This document shows, piece after piece, positions 33,824 to 43,019 of a stretch of DNA of 64,000 bases (position 1 is the stretch's first letter; every line of letters starts with the position of its first letter). The stretch is from Janthinobacterium lividum (GTDB lineage: Bacteria; Pseudomonadota; Gammaproteobacteria; Burkholderiales; Burkholderiaceae_D): contig NZ_CP075583.1 in NCBI RefSeq assembly GCF_023509035.1, positions 5,084,001-5,148,000 of the forward strand, read 5' to 3'. A program made the translations under genes and the position numbers. A model generated the notes under the pieces. It was given only the letters and a program-made list of their open reading frames with translations, had not been told where the DNA came from and searched no databases.

Positions 33824-34530
33824 CCATTTTCACTTCATTCAGGCCCCTGAAATAATAACTACTTTACTGATAGTTATTATGAAGGCCCCTTCACACGTAA
33901 AGACTATTCAATTGATAGCGTTAAATAGATATAAAAATTACAAATAATTATTTCTATCGTATTTTATTAGTAATCACATTTAATAATCGACAGGCAAAAA
34001 AACAACAACTAGCAATTCGATAGCAAGATCCTTTTTTGGATGAAAGCCGCATAAATACTGGAGCACGGAAGCAGACTCAGCCGAATAGCCCGATTTCGTG
34101 ACAATCTGTGATTATTCGCTAGTGAAAGTATTGACAGAATAGTGTCATGGAAAATGATCAAAATAAAATTGAAAGTTTCAAAATTGAAACTACCATCAGA
34201 GTGAAAGCAAGTGCATGCCTCGTGCAAATACAGCTACCTGCCAGTGCGCATCGCATGATCAGCCAGTTGTCAGCGCAGCAAAATACAGGAAAACGGCGAC
34301 ACATCAAACAAATATAAAAATAACATTTTTAATACGACTGAAGAAGCGCTCTCTTCCGCCAGCGTTTTTTTTCCACTTATGTTTTACTTGCCACTATCAA
34401 CATCGGAAACACCAAAGTTCAACCACGGCCCAAGCCTCGCCGGAGCAAGCAAGGAATCGAAACAGATTATTGATTTTTTATTATTTTTAGAAAATTCGAC
34501 GAATACATAACCTTTTCCGGAGACTTTCAA
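33824..34530 (+). promoter_or_regulatory. AT-rich leader and promoter region of the giant surface protein
   Basis: About 700 bp without a convincing gene, clearly AT-rich against a GC-rich background. TTGACA at 34131-34136 and AATGAT at 34153-34158 (16-bp spacer) could be the promoter. Just downstream, AGTTTCAAAATTGAAACT (34174-34191) is a perfect inverted repeat with 8-bp arms, a candidate operator. If this promoter is used, the 5' untranslated leader is about 365 nt. AT-rich DNA before a surface protein is a usual target for H-NS/MvaT-type silencing. GGAG 8 bases before 34531 is the ribosome binding site. Confidence 0.55.
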
Positions 34531-37500
34531 ATGGCCACTACCCAAAATCCAGCACAAGTTCCCGTCAATGCCGAAGGCGCTGCCGCCAAGATCACGACGC
34601 CCGCAAAAAAAGCCGTCAATCCAAAAAATGGCGACCGCAAGCAGTATGACGAAGACGAACTGATAAAAGGGACCGATGCCAGCGCGACCATGCCGCCTGA
34701 AAATGTCGTGGAAGTCACGGGAAGCGCCGATAGCGGCAATGCCGGCGCACTGGGCGCGGCGGCCGCTGTGGCTGCAGCCGCTGCGGCAGCGGGAGGCGGT
34801 GGCGCGGCCGCTGGCCAGGCCGGCAACGGCAGCGCCGACCTCGGCACGCCGCAAAGCGATAACAATGGCGGCGCCGCTGGTGCGGCGGGCACAGGTGCAG
34901 GCGCCGCCGGCATCCCCAGCGGCAGTGTCGTGGATGTCGCCGGGGCGTCGGCTGGCGCGGGTGGTGGCGCCGGCGTCGGCGCTGCGGGTGGCCTGGGCGG
35001 ACTTGGCGTGCTGGGCGCGCTCGGCGGCCTTGGTCTGGTTGCCGCCGCAGCAGGCGGTGGCGGCGGAGGCGGCGCCGCAGCTGGCGGCGCCGACACAGGT
35101 GGCACGGGTACAGGTGGCACGGGCACAGGTGGCACGGGTACAGGAGGAACGGGCGGCACGGGTAACGGTGGCACGGGTACGGGCGGCACCGGCGGTACGG
35201 GTGGCTCGACCGGCGGCCAGGGTGGTACGGGAAATCAATCCACCACCATCCCCGTCACCGACGCGGCCGTGCTGGCCGCCGCCGCAGCCGCGGCCGCCGC
35301 CGCCAATGCCCTGGCCGATGACGCCAGCGCCGCTGCGGCAGCAGCCACGGCAGCAGCTTCGCTGGCGGCGGCGAATGCCGCCATCCTGGCTGACCAACTG
35401 GCGGCACAAGCCGCCGCTGCAGCGGCGGCAGCCTTGCTCGCTGCCAATAGCGCCACCAGCGACGATGCACTGGCAGTCAGCACGGCCGCTGTCGTCCCGG
35501 GCGCACAAGCGGCCGCTACCGTCGCCACGAATGACGACAACGCAGCCGCTGCCGCTGCCGCTACCGCCGCCATATCCCAGGCCGCCGCCACGTCGGCGCA
35601 AAATGACGATGCGGCTGCCGTCACGGCCGCCGCCAACGCCGCCGCCGCGCACGCCGCGGCCGATGCGGCGCAAACACAAGCGGATCAGACCAACGCCCCG
35701 GCATTGCAAGCCATCGCCGATGCAGCCGACGTGGTCGCCACTGCAGCCAACACCCAGGCGGCGCTGACCGATGCGGCGGCGCTGGGTGTCATCTCGGCCA
35801 ATGATGCCGCCGCTGCCGCTGCCGCCACGGCCTTGGCCAATGCCACGGACGCCGCCGCGCTGGATCTGGCGGCAACGGCTGCCGCCAATGCCGCCGTCGC
35901 GGCAGGCATACAAGCCAGCCTGACGGATGCCGCCGCCCTCGCGCTCGTCTCCGATGCCGATGCTGCCGATGCCGCCGCTGCCGCCAGCGTGGCCGCCGCC
36001 ACCGATGCCGCCGCCCTGACCGCCGCCTCGAATGCGGCCGCCACCGCGGCAGCGAATGCGGCAAGCAACGCCAATGCCAGCGACGCCGCAGCACTGGGCA
36101 TTGCCGCCACGGCAGCAGCGAATGCTGCCGTGGCAGCCGCCACGCAAGCAGGACTCACCGACGCCGTGACGCTGACCATGGCAGCGGACGCCGCTGCCGG
36201 CGTTGCCGCCTGGGACGCCTCGATCGCCAACGCCACCGACGCCGTCGACCTGCAAGCCGCCGCCGACGCGGCCGCGACAAACGCCGCCAATGCCCAGACG
36301 CAAGCGAACATGACGGACGCGCCCACCCTGGGTCTGATCGCCGACGCCGCCACCCTGGCGTCGGACGCCGCTCAACTCCAGGCCGGCCTGACCGACGCGG
36401 CTGCGCTGGCCGTGATTTCCGATGCCGACGCCGCGGCAGCGGCGGCTGCCGCCTTGGCCGCCAGTAGCGATGCCGCCGCGCTCGACGCAGCAGCAGCCCT
36501 TGCCGCCACCGTGGCAGCGAATGCCGTCGTCACCGCCAGTCTGAGCGACGCAGCCGCCCTGCAAATCACGGCCGATGCAGCGGCCAGCACAGCCGCCAGC
36601 GCCGCCACGCAAGCGGCATTGACGGACGCCGCCGCCCTGCAAGTGATTTCCGACGCCGATGCCGCCGCCGCGCTGGCAGCGCAAACGACGGCCAACCAGA
36701 CGGACGCGGCCGCCCTCGCCGCTGCCGACGCAGCCGCCGCCAGCGATGCTGCCAATGCACAGACAGTCGCCGACCAGACCGATGTCGTGGCCTTGCAGCA
36801 AGCGGCCGACCAGGCCGATGCCGATGCGGCCGCCGCCAATGCGCAAGCCAGTCTGCTGGACGTCAATGTTGCCCTGAATGCGTTCAATCTGGCCAACCTC
36901 GCTGCCCTGGCCGCCAACGTCACGGCGGGCCAGACCAGCGTCATCGACCTGACGGCCACCGTCAATGCCTTGCAGCTCGGTGCCGATGGCGCCGATGCCG
37001 ATGCCAACCTGACAGACGCCCTCCTCCTTGCCGGCATCTCTGCCGCCGATGCGCTGACGGCGGCTGGCTTGCAAGTCACCGCCAACCTGACCGACGCCGG
37101 AGCGCTCATCAGCGCGGCCGCCGCTGCCGTCTCGGCGGCGGAAACGGCCGCCCTGCTGGGCGGGATCGATATCTCGGCCGTCAGCGCAGCTGCCGCGGCA
37201 CAGGCCGCAGCCACCACTGCGGCCGCCGCTGCCGCTCTGACGGATGCGGGCGCACTGGGACTGGTTTCCACTGCCGATGCCGCCGCTGAACTTGCCGCCC
37301 AGACTGCTGTCACCACCTTGACCGCCGCCAATACGCTGGTGCAAAACGCCCTGGCCACGGCACAATTCGTGGCCAACCAGACCGATGCCGTAGCCCTGGG
37401 CCTGGTGTCGTCGGCCGCCGACGCGGCTGCGGCTGCGGCCGTCACGACCGCTGGCCAGACCGATGCCATCGCGCTGAGCCTCATCTCGAACGCCGATGCG

Positions 37501-40500
37501 CTGGTCGCTACCTCTGCCGCCAGCCTGGCGGCGCTGACGGATGCCACTGCACTGGGACTCATTTCCACGGCAGACGCGACCGCCGCCGCCGCCTTGCAGG
37601 CAACGGCCAACCTGACGGATGCCGCTGCCCTGGGCCTGCTCGCCACGGTCGCCGCCGCGGCCGCCAATACGGCGACGAATGTTGCCAACCTGACCGACGC
37701 CGTGGCTCTGGGCACCGTCTCGGCGGCCGCCACCACGGCCGCCAACACGGCTGCCGCCACGGCCGCGCTGACGGACGCCACGGCCTTGGGCCTGGTCGCC
37801 ACGGCCGACGCGGCTGCCGCTGCGGCCCTGCAAACGACAGCCAACCTGACCGATGCGGTGGCGCTGGGCCTCGTCTCGACGGCCGCCAACACGGCCGCCA
37901 GCGCCGCTGCCGCCGTCGCCAACCTGACCGATGCCGTGGCCCTGGGCACCGTTTCAACGGCCGCCACGGCCGCCGCCAACACGGCAGCGGCCACGGCAGC
38001 ACTGACCGACGCTGTCGCCCTGGGCTTGACGGCGACCGTCGACGCGGCTGCCGCCACCGCTGCGCAAACGACGGCCAACCTGACGGACGCCGTCGCCCTG
38101 GGCCTGGTAGCGACCGTGAATGCCACCGCCGCTACGGCCGCCGCCACCGTCGCTGGCCTCACCGATGCCGTCCTGCTGGGCACAGCCCATACGCTCGACG
38201 TCACGGCCGCCACCGTGGCGGCCACCAAGGCAGCTTTGACGGATGCCGCCGCCCTGACCACCATCGCCAACAACGACGCCGCGAATGCCACCGCCCTGGC
38301 CGCCTATTCGACCGCGCACCCATTGGACCTGGTGGCAGCGCTGGCAGCCACCGTCGCCGCCACCACGGCGGGCTTGTCTCGCACCGCAGCGCTGGCGGCG
38401 CAAGCCGATGATGCGACGGCCGCCTCGACAGCAGCGACGGCCGCAGCGTCCCTGACAGCCCTGAACAATGCGCTCGCGGCCGACAATGCCGCCACTGCCG
38501 CCGCCACCCTGGCCCTGACTTCCCAGGCGGCAGCCACGGCGGCACAACTGGACGACACGCTCGCGGCCACTGCCGCCGGCGTGGCTGCCACCTCGCTGGC
38601 AGCGGCCCAGGCGGCGCAGGCGGCCGACACCGCCGCCGCCGCGACGGCCGCGACGGCAGCCAACGCCCTGGCCTCCCTGAATGCCGCCCTGCAAGCGGAC
38701 GCGAATGCGGCCGCCACGGCCGCCGCCGCCGTGACGGCGAGCGCGGCTACCGCTACCGCCATCGCCGACGATCTGGCGGCTGCGACGGCCGCCACTGTCG
38801 CCAACGTCTCGCAAGCGGCCGCGCAAGCGGCGCAACTGGCAGACAACGCCGCCGCCAGCGCCGCCACCATCGCCGCCAACGCGCTGGCCGCCCTGAATGC
38901 GGCCCTGGCCGACGATGCGGCTGCGGCTGCGGCTATACTGAACTCCACCAACGCCACGGCCGCCGCCGTCGCCGCTACCGCCGCCGACACGGCGGCCGCG
39001 GCAGCCGCCGCCGTGGCAGCCATCTCGGCCGCCGCCACGCAGCACGCACAAGCGGACGATATCGCCGCCGCCGCCGCCGCCCTCACGGCTGCCATCTCGC
39101 TGGCAGCCACGCAGGCCGCGCAGGCAGCCGATCTCGCCGTCGGTACGACCGCGACGGCGGCAGCGAACGCGCTGGCCGCACTGAACCAGGCCCTGGCCGA
39201 CGACGGCGCTGCTGCGGCAGCCAGCACGGCGGCCAGCAATGCGCAAGCGGCCCTGAACGCGGCCACGGCAACACTCAATGCGGCAATCTTGACGGCCAGC
39301 ACCTCGCTCGCCGCCACCAATGCCGCCGTGGGCGCCGACGCCACGGCGGCCAGCACGGCGGCCGCTGCAGCCGCCGCACAACTCCTTGCCGATGCCGCGC
39401 TGGCGGCCGATGCAGGGCTGGCCGCACTCGCGACGGCAGCCAACAATGCACTGGCAGCAGCCAGCGCGGCGCTGGCTGCCGACGATGCCGCCGCCAATGC
39501 CGCGCATACGGCGGCCCTCTCAGCTGCGGCCACCCTGGCGGCGCAACTGGCCGACACGGCGGCCCTCAACGCCCATGCCGCGCTGAATGCGGCCATCGCC
39601 AACCTGAACGCCGCCGTGACGGCCGATACCAACGCCACGGATGCCAACAATGACAGGACGCTGAAACTGAACCTCCTCCTCACCGCCCAGGGTGCGGCCG
39701 ATGATGCGGCCCAGGCCAATGCCAATGCGGCGGCGGCCCATGCGGCGCTGGCGGCGGCCCAGGCCGACGATGCGGCGGCGGCCACCGCTGCCGCGAATGC
39801 GATTGCGGCGCATGCGGCGGCGGTCGCGGCGCAAAATGCCGATGCCGCCGCGGCAGCGGCGGCAACGCAAGCGGCAATCTCGCTGGCCGCCACCCTCAAT
39901 GCCCAGGCGGACGACGCCACCGCGGCAGCGGCCGCCACGGCCGCCGCCAATGCGCAACTGGCGCTGAATGCAGCCCTGGCCGCCGACGCCGACGTCGCCG
40001 CCACCGCCGCTGCGGCAGCCGCCGCCCAGCTGGCGGCACAAAACGCGCATGACGCCGATGCAGCGGCAGCGGCAGCGGCGGTCGCGGCAGCCATTACCCT
40101 GGCAGCCACGCAAGCGGCGCAGGCCGATGACGCGGCAGCCGCACTGGCAGCGGCCAACGCCGCCAACGCCCAGGCAGCACACAACGCCGCCGTCGCCGAC
40201 GACCAGGCCGCAGCAGACGCTGCCGCAACCGCAGCGCTGGCGCAAGCGGCTGCCACGGCCGCTGCGGCAGCCGATGCCGCAGCCACCGCCAGCGCCGCGG
40301 CAGCGGCATCCGCACTGCTCGCCGCACAGGCAGCACAAGCCGACGACACGGCCGCCAACCAGGCAGCGGCGAATGCCGCCGCCGCCACCGCAGCGCACAC
40401 GGCAGCCATCGCCGCCGATGCCCTCGCGGTCAGCACGGCGGCAACAGCGGCCACTGCCCTGGCGGCAGCTACGGCAGCACAGAACGACGATGACGCCGCA

Positions 40501-41589
40501 GCGGCAGCTGCCGCCCAGGCCGCCGCCTCGCTGGCCCTGACCCAAGCGGCACAGGCCGACGATGCGGCAGCAGCAGCTGCCACCATCAGCGCCAACAATG
40601 CGGCCGCCGCCGCGCTGGCCGCCCATGCCGCCGATGCGGCGGCACCGCTGGCACAGGCACAGGCAGCCGCTTCCCTGCTGGCCCTGCAAGCGGCGCAAGC
40701 CGACGATGCCGCAGCCGCCAGCGCCGCAGCGGCTGCGGCGCAAGCGCATGCCAATGCGAATGCCGCGTATGCGGACGACGCGGCGGCAGCCCAGGCCCAT
40801 GCCGACGCGCAGGCTGCCGATGCAGCCCTGGCGCAAGCGAACACCATCGCCGCGCAGACCGACGCCAGCGCCCTGGCCGTCGTGGCGAATGCGGATGCGG
40901 CCCACGCCGCCGCCGTGCAAGCCATCGCCGACCAGACCGATGCCGTGGCGCTCACGCAGGCCGCCAATGCGGCGGCGGCGGCTGCGCTGGCAGCGGCGAA
41001 TACGGCCGCCCTGACGGACGCCAGCGCCCTGCACCTGGCCGCCGATGCGGCGGCCGCCGCCGCCCTGCAAGCGCAGGCGCAGGCGGACCTGACGGACGCC
41101 GGCTCGCTGACGGTAACGGCGAATGCCGATGCCGCAGCGGCAGCAGCAGCCCAGGCCCACGCCGACCTGACGGACGCGAGCCAGCTGTTCGTTCTGAGCC
41201 AGAATGCCCTGCACAACCCGCTGACGGTGGCCGACTTCAGCACCGGCCTGCCAGCCGCCGGCGGTGACGTCATCGACATGTCCGCCATCGCCCACCTGAC
41301 GGCGTCCGTGGCGGTGGGCGTCAACGTGGGCACGGACTTCAGCAACAACAACCTGTTCATCTTCGACGGCACATCCGTGTCGATCGGCGCGGCGGCCAGC
41401 GCCATCGCGGCCGACAACAGCGTCTTGTCGGGTCAGGGCTACATCGTCATCGCCGATGCGCAAAACAGCGGCGCAGTGACGGTGTATCACTCGAGTGACC
41501 TGAGCAACGCCAACGCCATCGACACGGCGCTGGTGCTGCTGAGCGGGGTGAACATCACGCAACTGACGGCGGCCAACTTCGTCGTCTGA
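34531..41589 (+). CDS. Giant alanine-rich repeat protein, probable T1SS-secreted adhesin
   Basis: A 2352-aa very acidic, alanine-dominated protein. Residues 1-60 are polar; about 70-190 are Ala/Gly-rich with a glycine-zipper-like GGLGGLGVLGALGGLGLV; about 190-235 are TGGTGTGG repeats. Two repeat types follow: a 26-residue unit of the form LTDAVALGLVSTAANTAA... (about 385-1210, again 2108-2225) and a 23-24-residue unit built on ADDAAAAAAATAA (about 245-385 and 1290-2100). The last 125 residues form a distinct beta-rich domain ending NITQLTAANFVV, like C-terminal T1SS signals. No Sec signal is present. TolC, ABC and HlyD-like genes follow, so the protein is probably their substrate. Function as a surface or biofilm adhesin is inferred. 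Confidence 0.8.
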   Translation: MATTQNPAQVPVNAEGAAAKITTPAKKAVNPKNGDRKQYDEDELIKGTDASATMPPENVVEVTGSADSGNAGALGAAAAVAAAAAAAGGGGAAAGQAGNGSADLGTPQSDNNGGAAGAAGTGAGAAGIPSGSVVDVAGASAGAGGGAGVGAAGGLGGLGVLGALGGLGLVAAAAGGGGGGGAAAGGADTGGTGTGGTGTGGTGTGGTGGTGNGGTGTGGTGGTGGSTGGQGGTGNQSTTIPVTDAAVLAAAAAAAAAANALADDASAAAAAATAAASLAAANAAILADQLAAQAAAAAAAALLAANSATSDDALAVSTAAVVPGAQAAATVATNDDNAAAAAAATAAISQAAATSAQNDDAAAVTAAANAAAAHAAADAAQTQADQTNAPALQAIADAADVVATAANTQAALTDAAALGVISANDAAAAAAATALANATDAAALDLAATAAANAAVAAGIQASLTDAAALALVSDADAADAAAAASVAAATDAAALTAASNAAATAAANAASNANASDAAALGIAATAAANAAVAAATQAGLTDAVTLTMAADAAAGVAAWDASIANATDAVDLQAAADAAATNAANAQTQANMTDAPTLGLIADAATLASDAAQLQAGLTDAAALAVISDADAAAAAAAALAASSDAAALDAAAALAATVAANAVVTASLSDAAALQITADAAASTAASAATQAALTDAAALQVISDADAAAALAAQTTANQTDAAALAAADAAAASDAANAQTVADQTDVVALQQAADQADADAAAANAQASLLDVNVALNAFNLANLAALAANVTAGQTSVIDLTATVNALQLGADGADADANLTDALLLAGISAADALTAAGLQVTANLTDAGALISAAAAAVSAAETAALLGGIDISAVSAAAAAQAAATTAAAAAALTDAGALGLVSTADAAAELAAQTAVTTLTAANTLVQNALATAQFVANQTDAVALGLVSSAADAAAAAAVTTAGQTDAIALSLISNADALVATSAASLAALTDATALGLISTADATAAAALQATANLTDAAALGLLATVAAAAANTATNVANLTDAVALGTVSAAATTAANTAAATAALTDATALGLVATADAAAAAALQTTANLTDAVALGLVSTAANTAASAAAAVANLTDAVALGTVSTAATAAANTAAATAALTDAVALGLTATVDAAAATAAQTTANLTDAVALGLVATVNATAATAAATVAGLTDAVLLGTAHTLDVTAATVAATKAALTDAAALTTIANNDAANATALAAYSTAHPLDLVAALAATVAATTAGLSRTAALAAQADDATAASTAATAAASLTALNNALAADNAATAAATLALTSQAAATAAQLDDTLAATAAGVAATSLAAAQAAQAADTAAAATAATAANALASLNAALQADANAAATAAAAVTASAATATAIADDLAAATAATVANVSQAAAQAAQLADNAAASAATIAANALAALNAALADDAAAAAAILNSTNATAAAVAATAADTAAAAAAAVAAISAAATQHAQADDIAAAAAALTAAISLAATQAAQAADLAVGTTATAAANALAALNQALADDGAAAAASTAASNAQAALNAATATLNAAILTASTSLAATNAAVGADATAASTAAAAAAAQLLADAALAADAGLAALATAANNALAAASAALAADDAAANAAHTAALSAAATLAAQLADTAALNAHAALNAAIANLNAAVTADTNATDANNDRTLKLNLLLTAQGAADDAAQANANAAAAHAALAAAQADDAAAATAAANAIAAHAAAVAAQNADAAAAAAATQAAISLAATLNAQADDATAAAAATAAANAQLALNAALAADADVAATAAAAAAAQLAAQNAHDADAAAAAAAVAAAITLAATQAAQADDAAAALAAANAANAQAAHNAAVADDQAAADAAATAALAQAAATAAAAADAAATASAAAAASALLAAQAAQADDTAANQAAANAAAATAAHTAAIAADALAVSTAATAATALAAATAAQNDDDAAAAAAAQAAASLALTQAAQADDAAAAAATISANNAAAAALAAHAADAAAPLAQAQAAASLLALQAAQADDAAAASAAAAAAQAHANANAAYADDAAAAQAHADAQAADAALAQANTIAAQTDASALAVVANADAAHAAAVQAIADQTDAVALTQAANAAAAAALAAANTAALTDASALHLAADAAAAAALQAQAQADLTDAGSLTVTANADAAAAAAAQAHADLTDASQLFVLSQNALHNPLTVADFSTGLPAAGGDVIDMSAIAHLTASVAVGVNVGTDFSNNNLFIFDGTSVSIGAAASAIAADNSVLSGQGYIVIADAQNSGAVTVYHSSDLSNANAIDTALVLLSGVNITQLTAANFVV

Positions 41590-41603
41590 GGCAGGGCATC
41601 CAC

Positions 41604-41655
41604 GCCAGGCGCCGCGCCTGGCACGGCAGCGGGAGCGCAAAGCAGCGCGCTCCCG
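41604..41655 (+). other. Two stem-loops between the giant gene and the secretion genes
   Basis: In the 110-bp gap, GCCAGGCG/CGCCTGGC forms an 8-bp stem (41604-41622) and CGGGAGCGC/GCGCTCCCG forms a second (about 41629-41655). Neither has a T-run. They could dampen read-through or protect the long adhesin message, letting one promoter give much adhesin and less transporter. Confidence 0.5.
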
Positions 41656-41699
41656 CCATACCTTGAAATGCGTCAGGCCTCGGGCCGGAAAAATACGGG

Positions 41700-42992
41700 A
41701 TGAGATTACGCGGTTTCCCAGCATTGTCCTTACTGCCACGCATCGCGGCCTTGCTGGCGTCCGTGGCCATGGCATCGGCATCCTCTTTCGCCGGCGCCCA
41801 GGGCGCCACCGCCTGGAGCTTCGACCAGGTCTTGCAGCAGGCGCTGCAAAGCCATCCCGCCGTCCAGGGCAAGCGTTCGGCGCAGGCAGCCGCGCGCGCC
41901 GAACTCGATGGCGCGCAATGGCAGCGCTTTCCCAGCCTGTCGGCCGAAGTGCCCACCGGTTCGCAGGAAACGGGCGGCGTGGTGCGCATCGAGCAGCCGC
42001 TGTGGAGCGGCGGACGCATCGACGCCGGCATCGATGCCGCCGGCAGCCGGGTCGACGCGGCCGGCGCCGCCATCGAGGAAGAACGCCTGACCCTTTCCCT
42101 GCGCGTGATCGCAGCCTACACGGAAGCGCTGCGCCAGACGGCGCGCGTGCGCTCGGCGGAGGCGGGCCTGGCCGAGCACCAGCGCCTGCTGGACATGATC
42201 AAGCGCCGCGTGGTGCAGTCGGTCAGTTCGCAGACGGACCAGCGCCTGGCCGAGTCGCGCGCCTACCAGGCTGCCAACGACGTGTCGAATGCGCGCCAGG
42301 CGCTGGAAAACGCGCTGGCGCAGCTGTCGCAACTGGCCGGCAAACCCGTGCGCCTCGTCAGCGCCACGGGCATCGGCGTGGGCGAACCGCTGCCCGACGC
42401 CAGCCTGGAACGGGTCATGCGCCAGGCCATCGACTACTCCCCCACCCTGCACCGCCTCGATTTCGAGGCGCAGGCAGCCGATTCCGAGATCACCCTGCAG
42501 CGCTCGGCCTACATGCCGAAAGTCGTGCTGCGCATGGAAAAACCGACAGGCGGCATCAATGCCGACAACCGTACGCGCGCCATGCTGGTGCTGCAGGCGC
42601 AGCCGGGCGCCGGCCTGTCGGCCAAGGCTGGCGTGGATGCCGCCGTGGCCCGGCGCGAAGGCGCGCGCGCCGCGCACGACGTGGCCGAACGCGAGGTGCG
42701 CGAACGATTCACGCTGGACTGGAACGAGGCCGAAGCGAGCCGCCAGCGCCTGGGCAACGCGGGCGAGGCCAGCACCACCTCGACGCAGGTATTCGAATCG
42801 TATGCGCGCCAGTACGTGATCGGCCGCAAGAGCTGGAACGACGTGCTCAACGCCGTGCGCGAAGCGACCCAGGCGCAGTTTTCGCTGGAAGACACGCGCG
42901 CGCAGGCCATTGCCGCCAGCCTGCGCCTGGCAGCACAAACGGGCACCCTGGCCGGGCGCACGGCGCCATCAGGCCTGGCGCGCCCGAATTGA
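41700..42992 (+). CDS. TolC-family outer-membrane channel of a type I secretion system
   Basis: A 430-aa outer-membrane efflux protein with a signal peptide (LPRIAALLASVAMASASSFAGA). The mature part begins SFDQVLQQALQSHPAVQGKRSA and shows the two homologous helical repeats of TolC proteins, with RIEQPLWSGGRIDAGID at the first beta-barrel strand. It resembles the LapE/AggA group used for large adhesins. It lies first in the secretion gene set, 110 bp after the giant protein. Confidence 0.9.
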   Translation: MRLRGFPALSLLPRIAALLASVAMASASSFAGAQGATAWSFDQVLQQALQSHPAVQGKRSAQAAARAELDGAQWQRFPSLSAEVPTGSQETGGVVRIEQPLWSGGRIDAGIDAAGSRVDAAGAAIEEERLTLSLRVIAAYTEALRQTARVRSAEAGLAEHQRLLDMIKRRVVQSVSSQTDQRLAESRAYQAANDVSNARQALENALAQLSQLAGKPVRLVSATGIGVGEPLPDASLERVMRQAIDYSPTLHRLDFEAQAADSEITLQRSAYMPKVVLRMEKPTGGINADNRTRAMLVLQAQPGAGLSAKAGVDAAVARREGARAAHDVAEREVRERFTLDWNEAEASRQRLGNAGEASTTSTQVFESYARQYVIGRKSWNDVLNAVREATQAQFSLEDTRAQAIAASLRLAAQTGTLAGRTAPSGLARPN

Positions 42993-43019
42993 CACCGACA
43001 TATGCCAACAGGAGACAGC

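Noticed and set aside
34009..34490. Two short open frames (72 and 91 codons) in the AT-rich leader before the giant gene
   Set aside because: No ribosome binding sites of note, no recognisable domains, overlapping on opposite strands, and the region looks regulatory.
34384..41781. Very long open frames antisense to and in other frames of the giant alanine-rich gene (up to about 1150 codons)
   Set aside because: Runs of GCC/GCG/GCA alanine codons lack stops in other frames by composition; the encoded Gly/Arg/Ala-rich products have no domains and the + strand frame has a ribosome binding site and coherent repeats.
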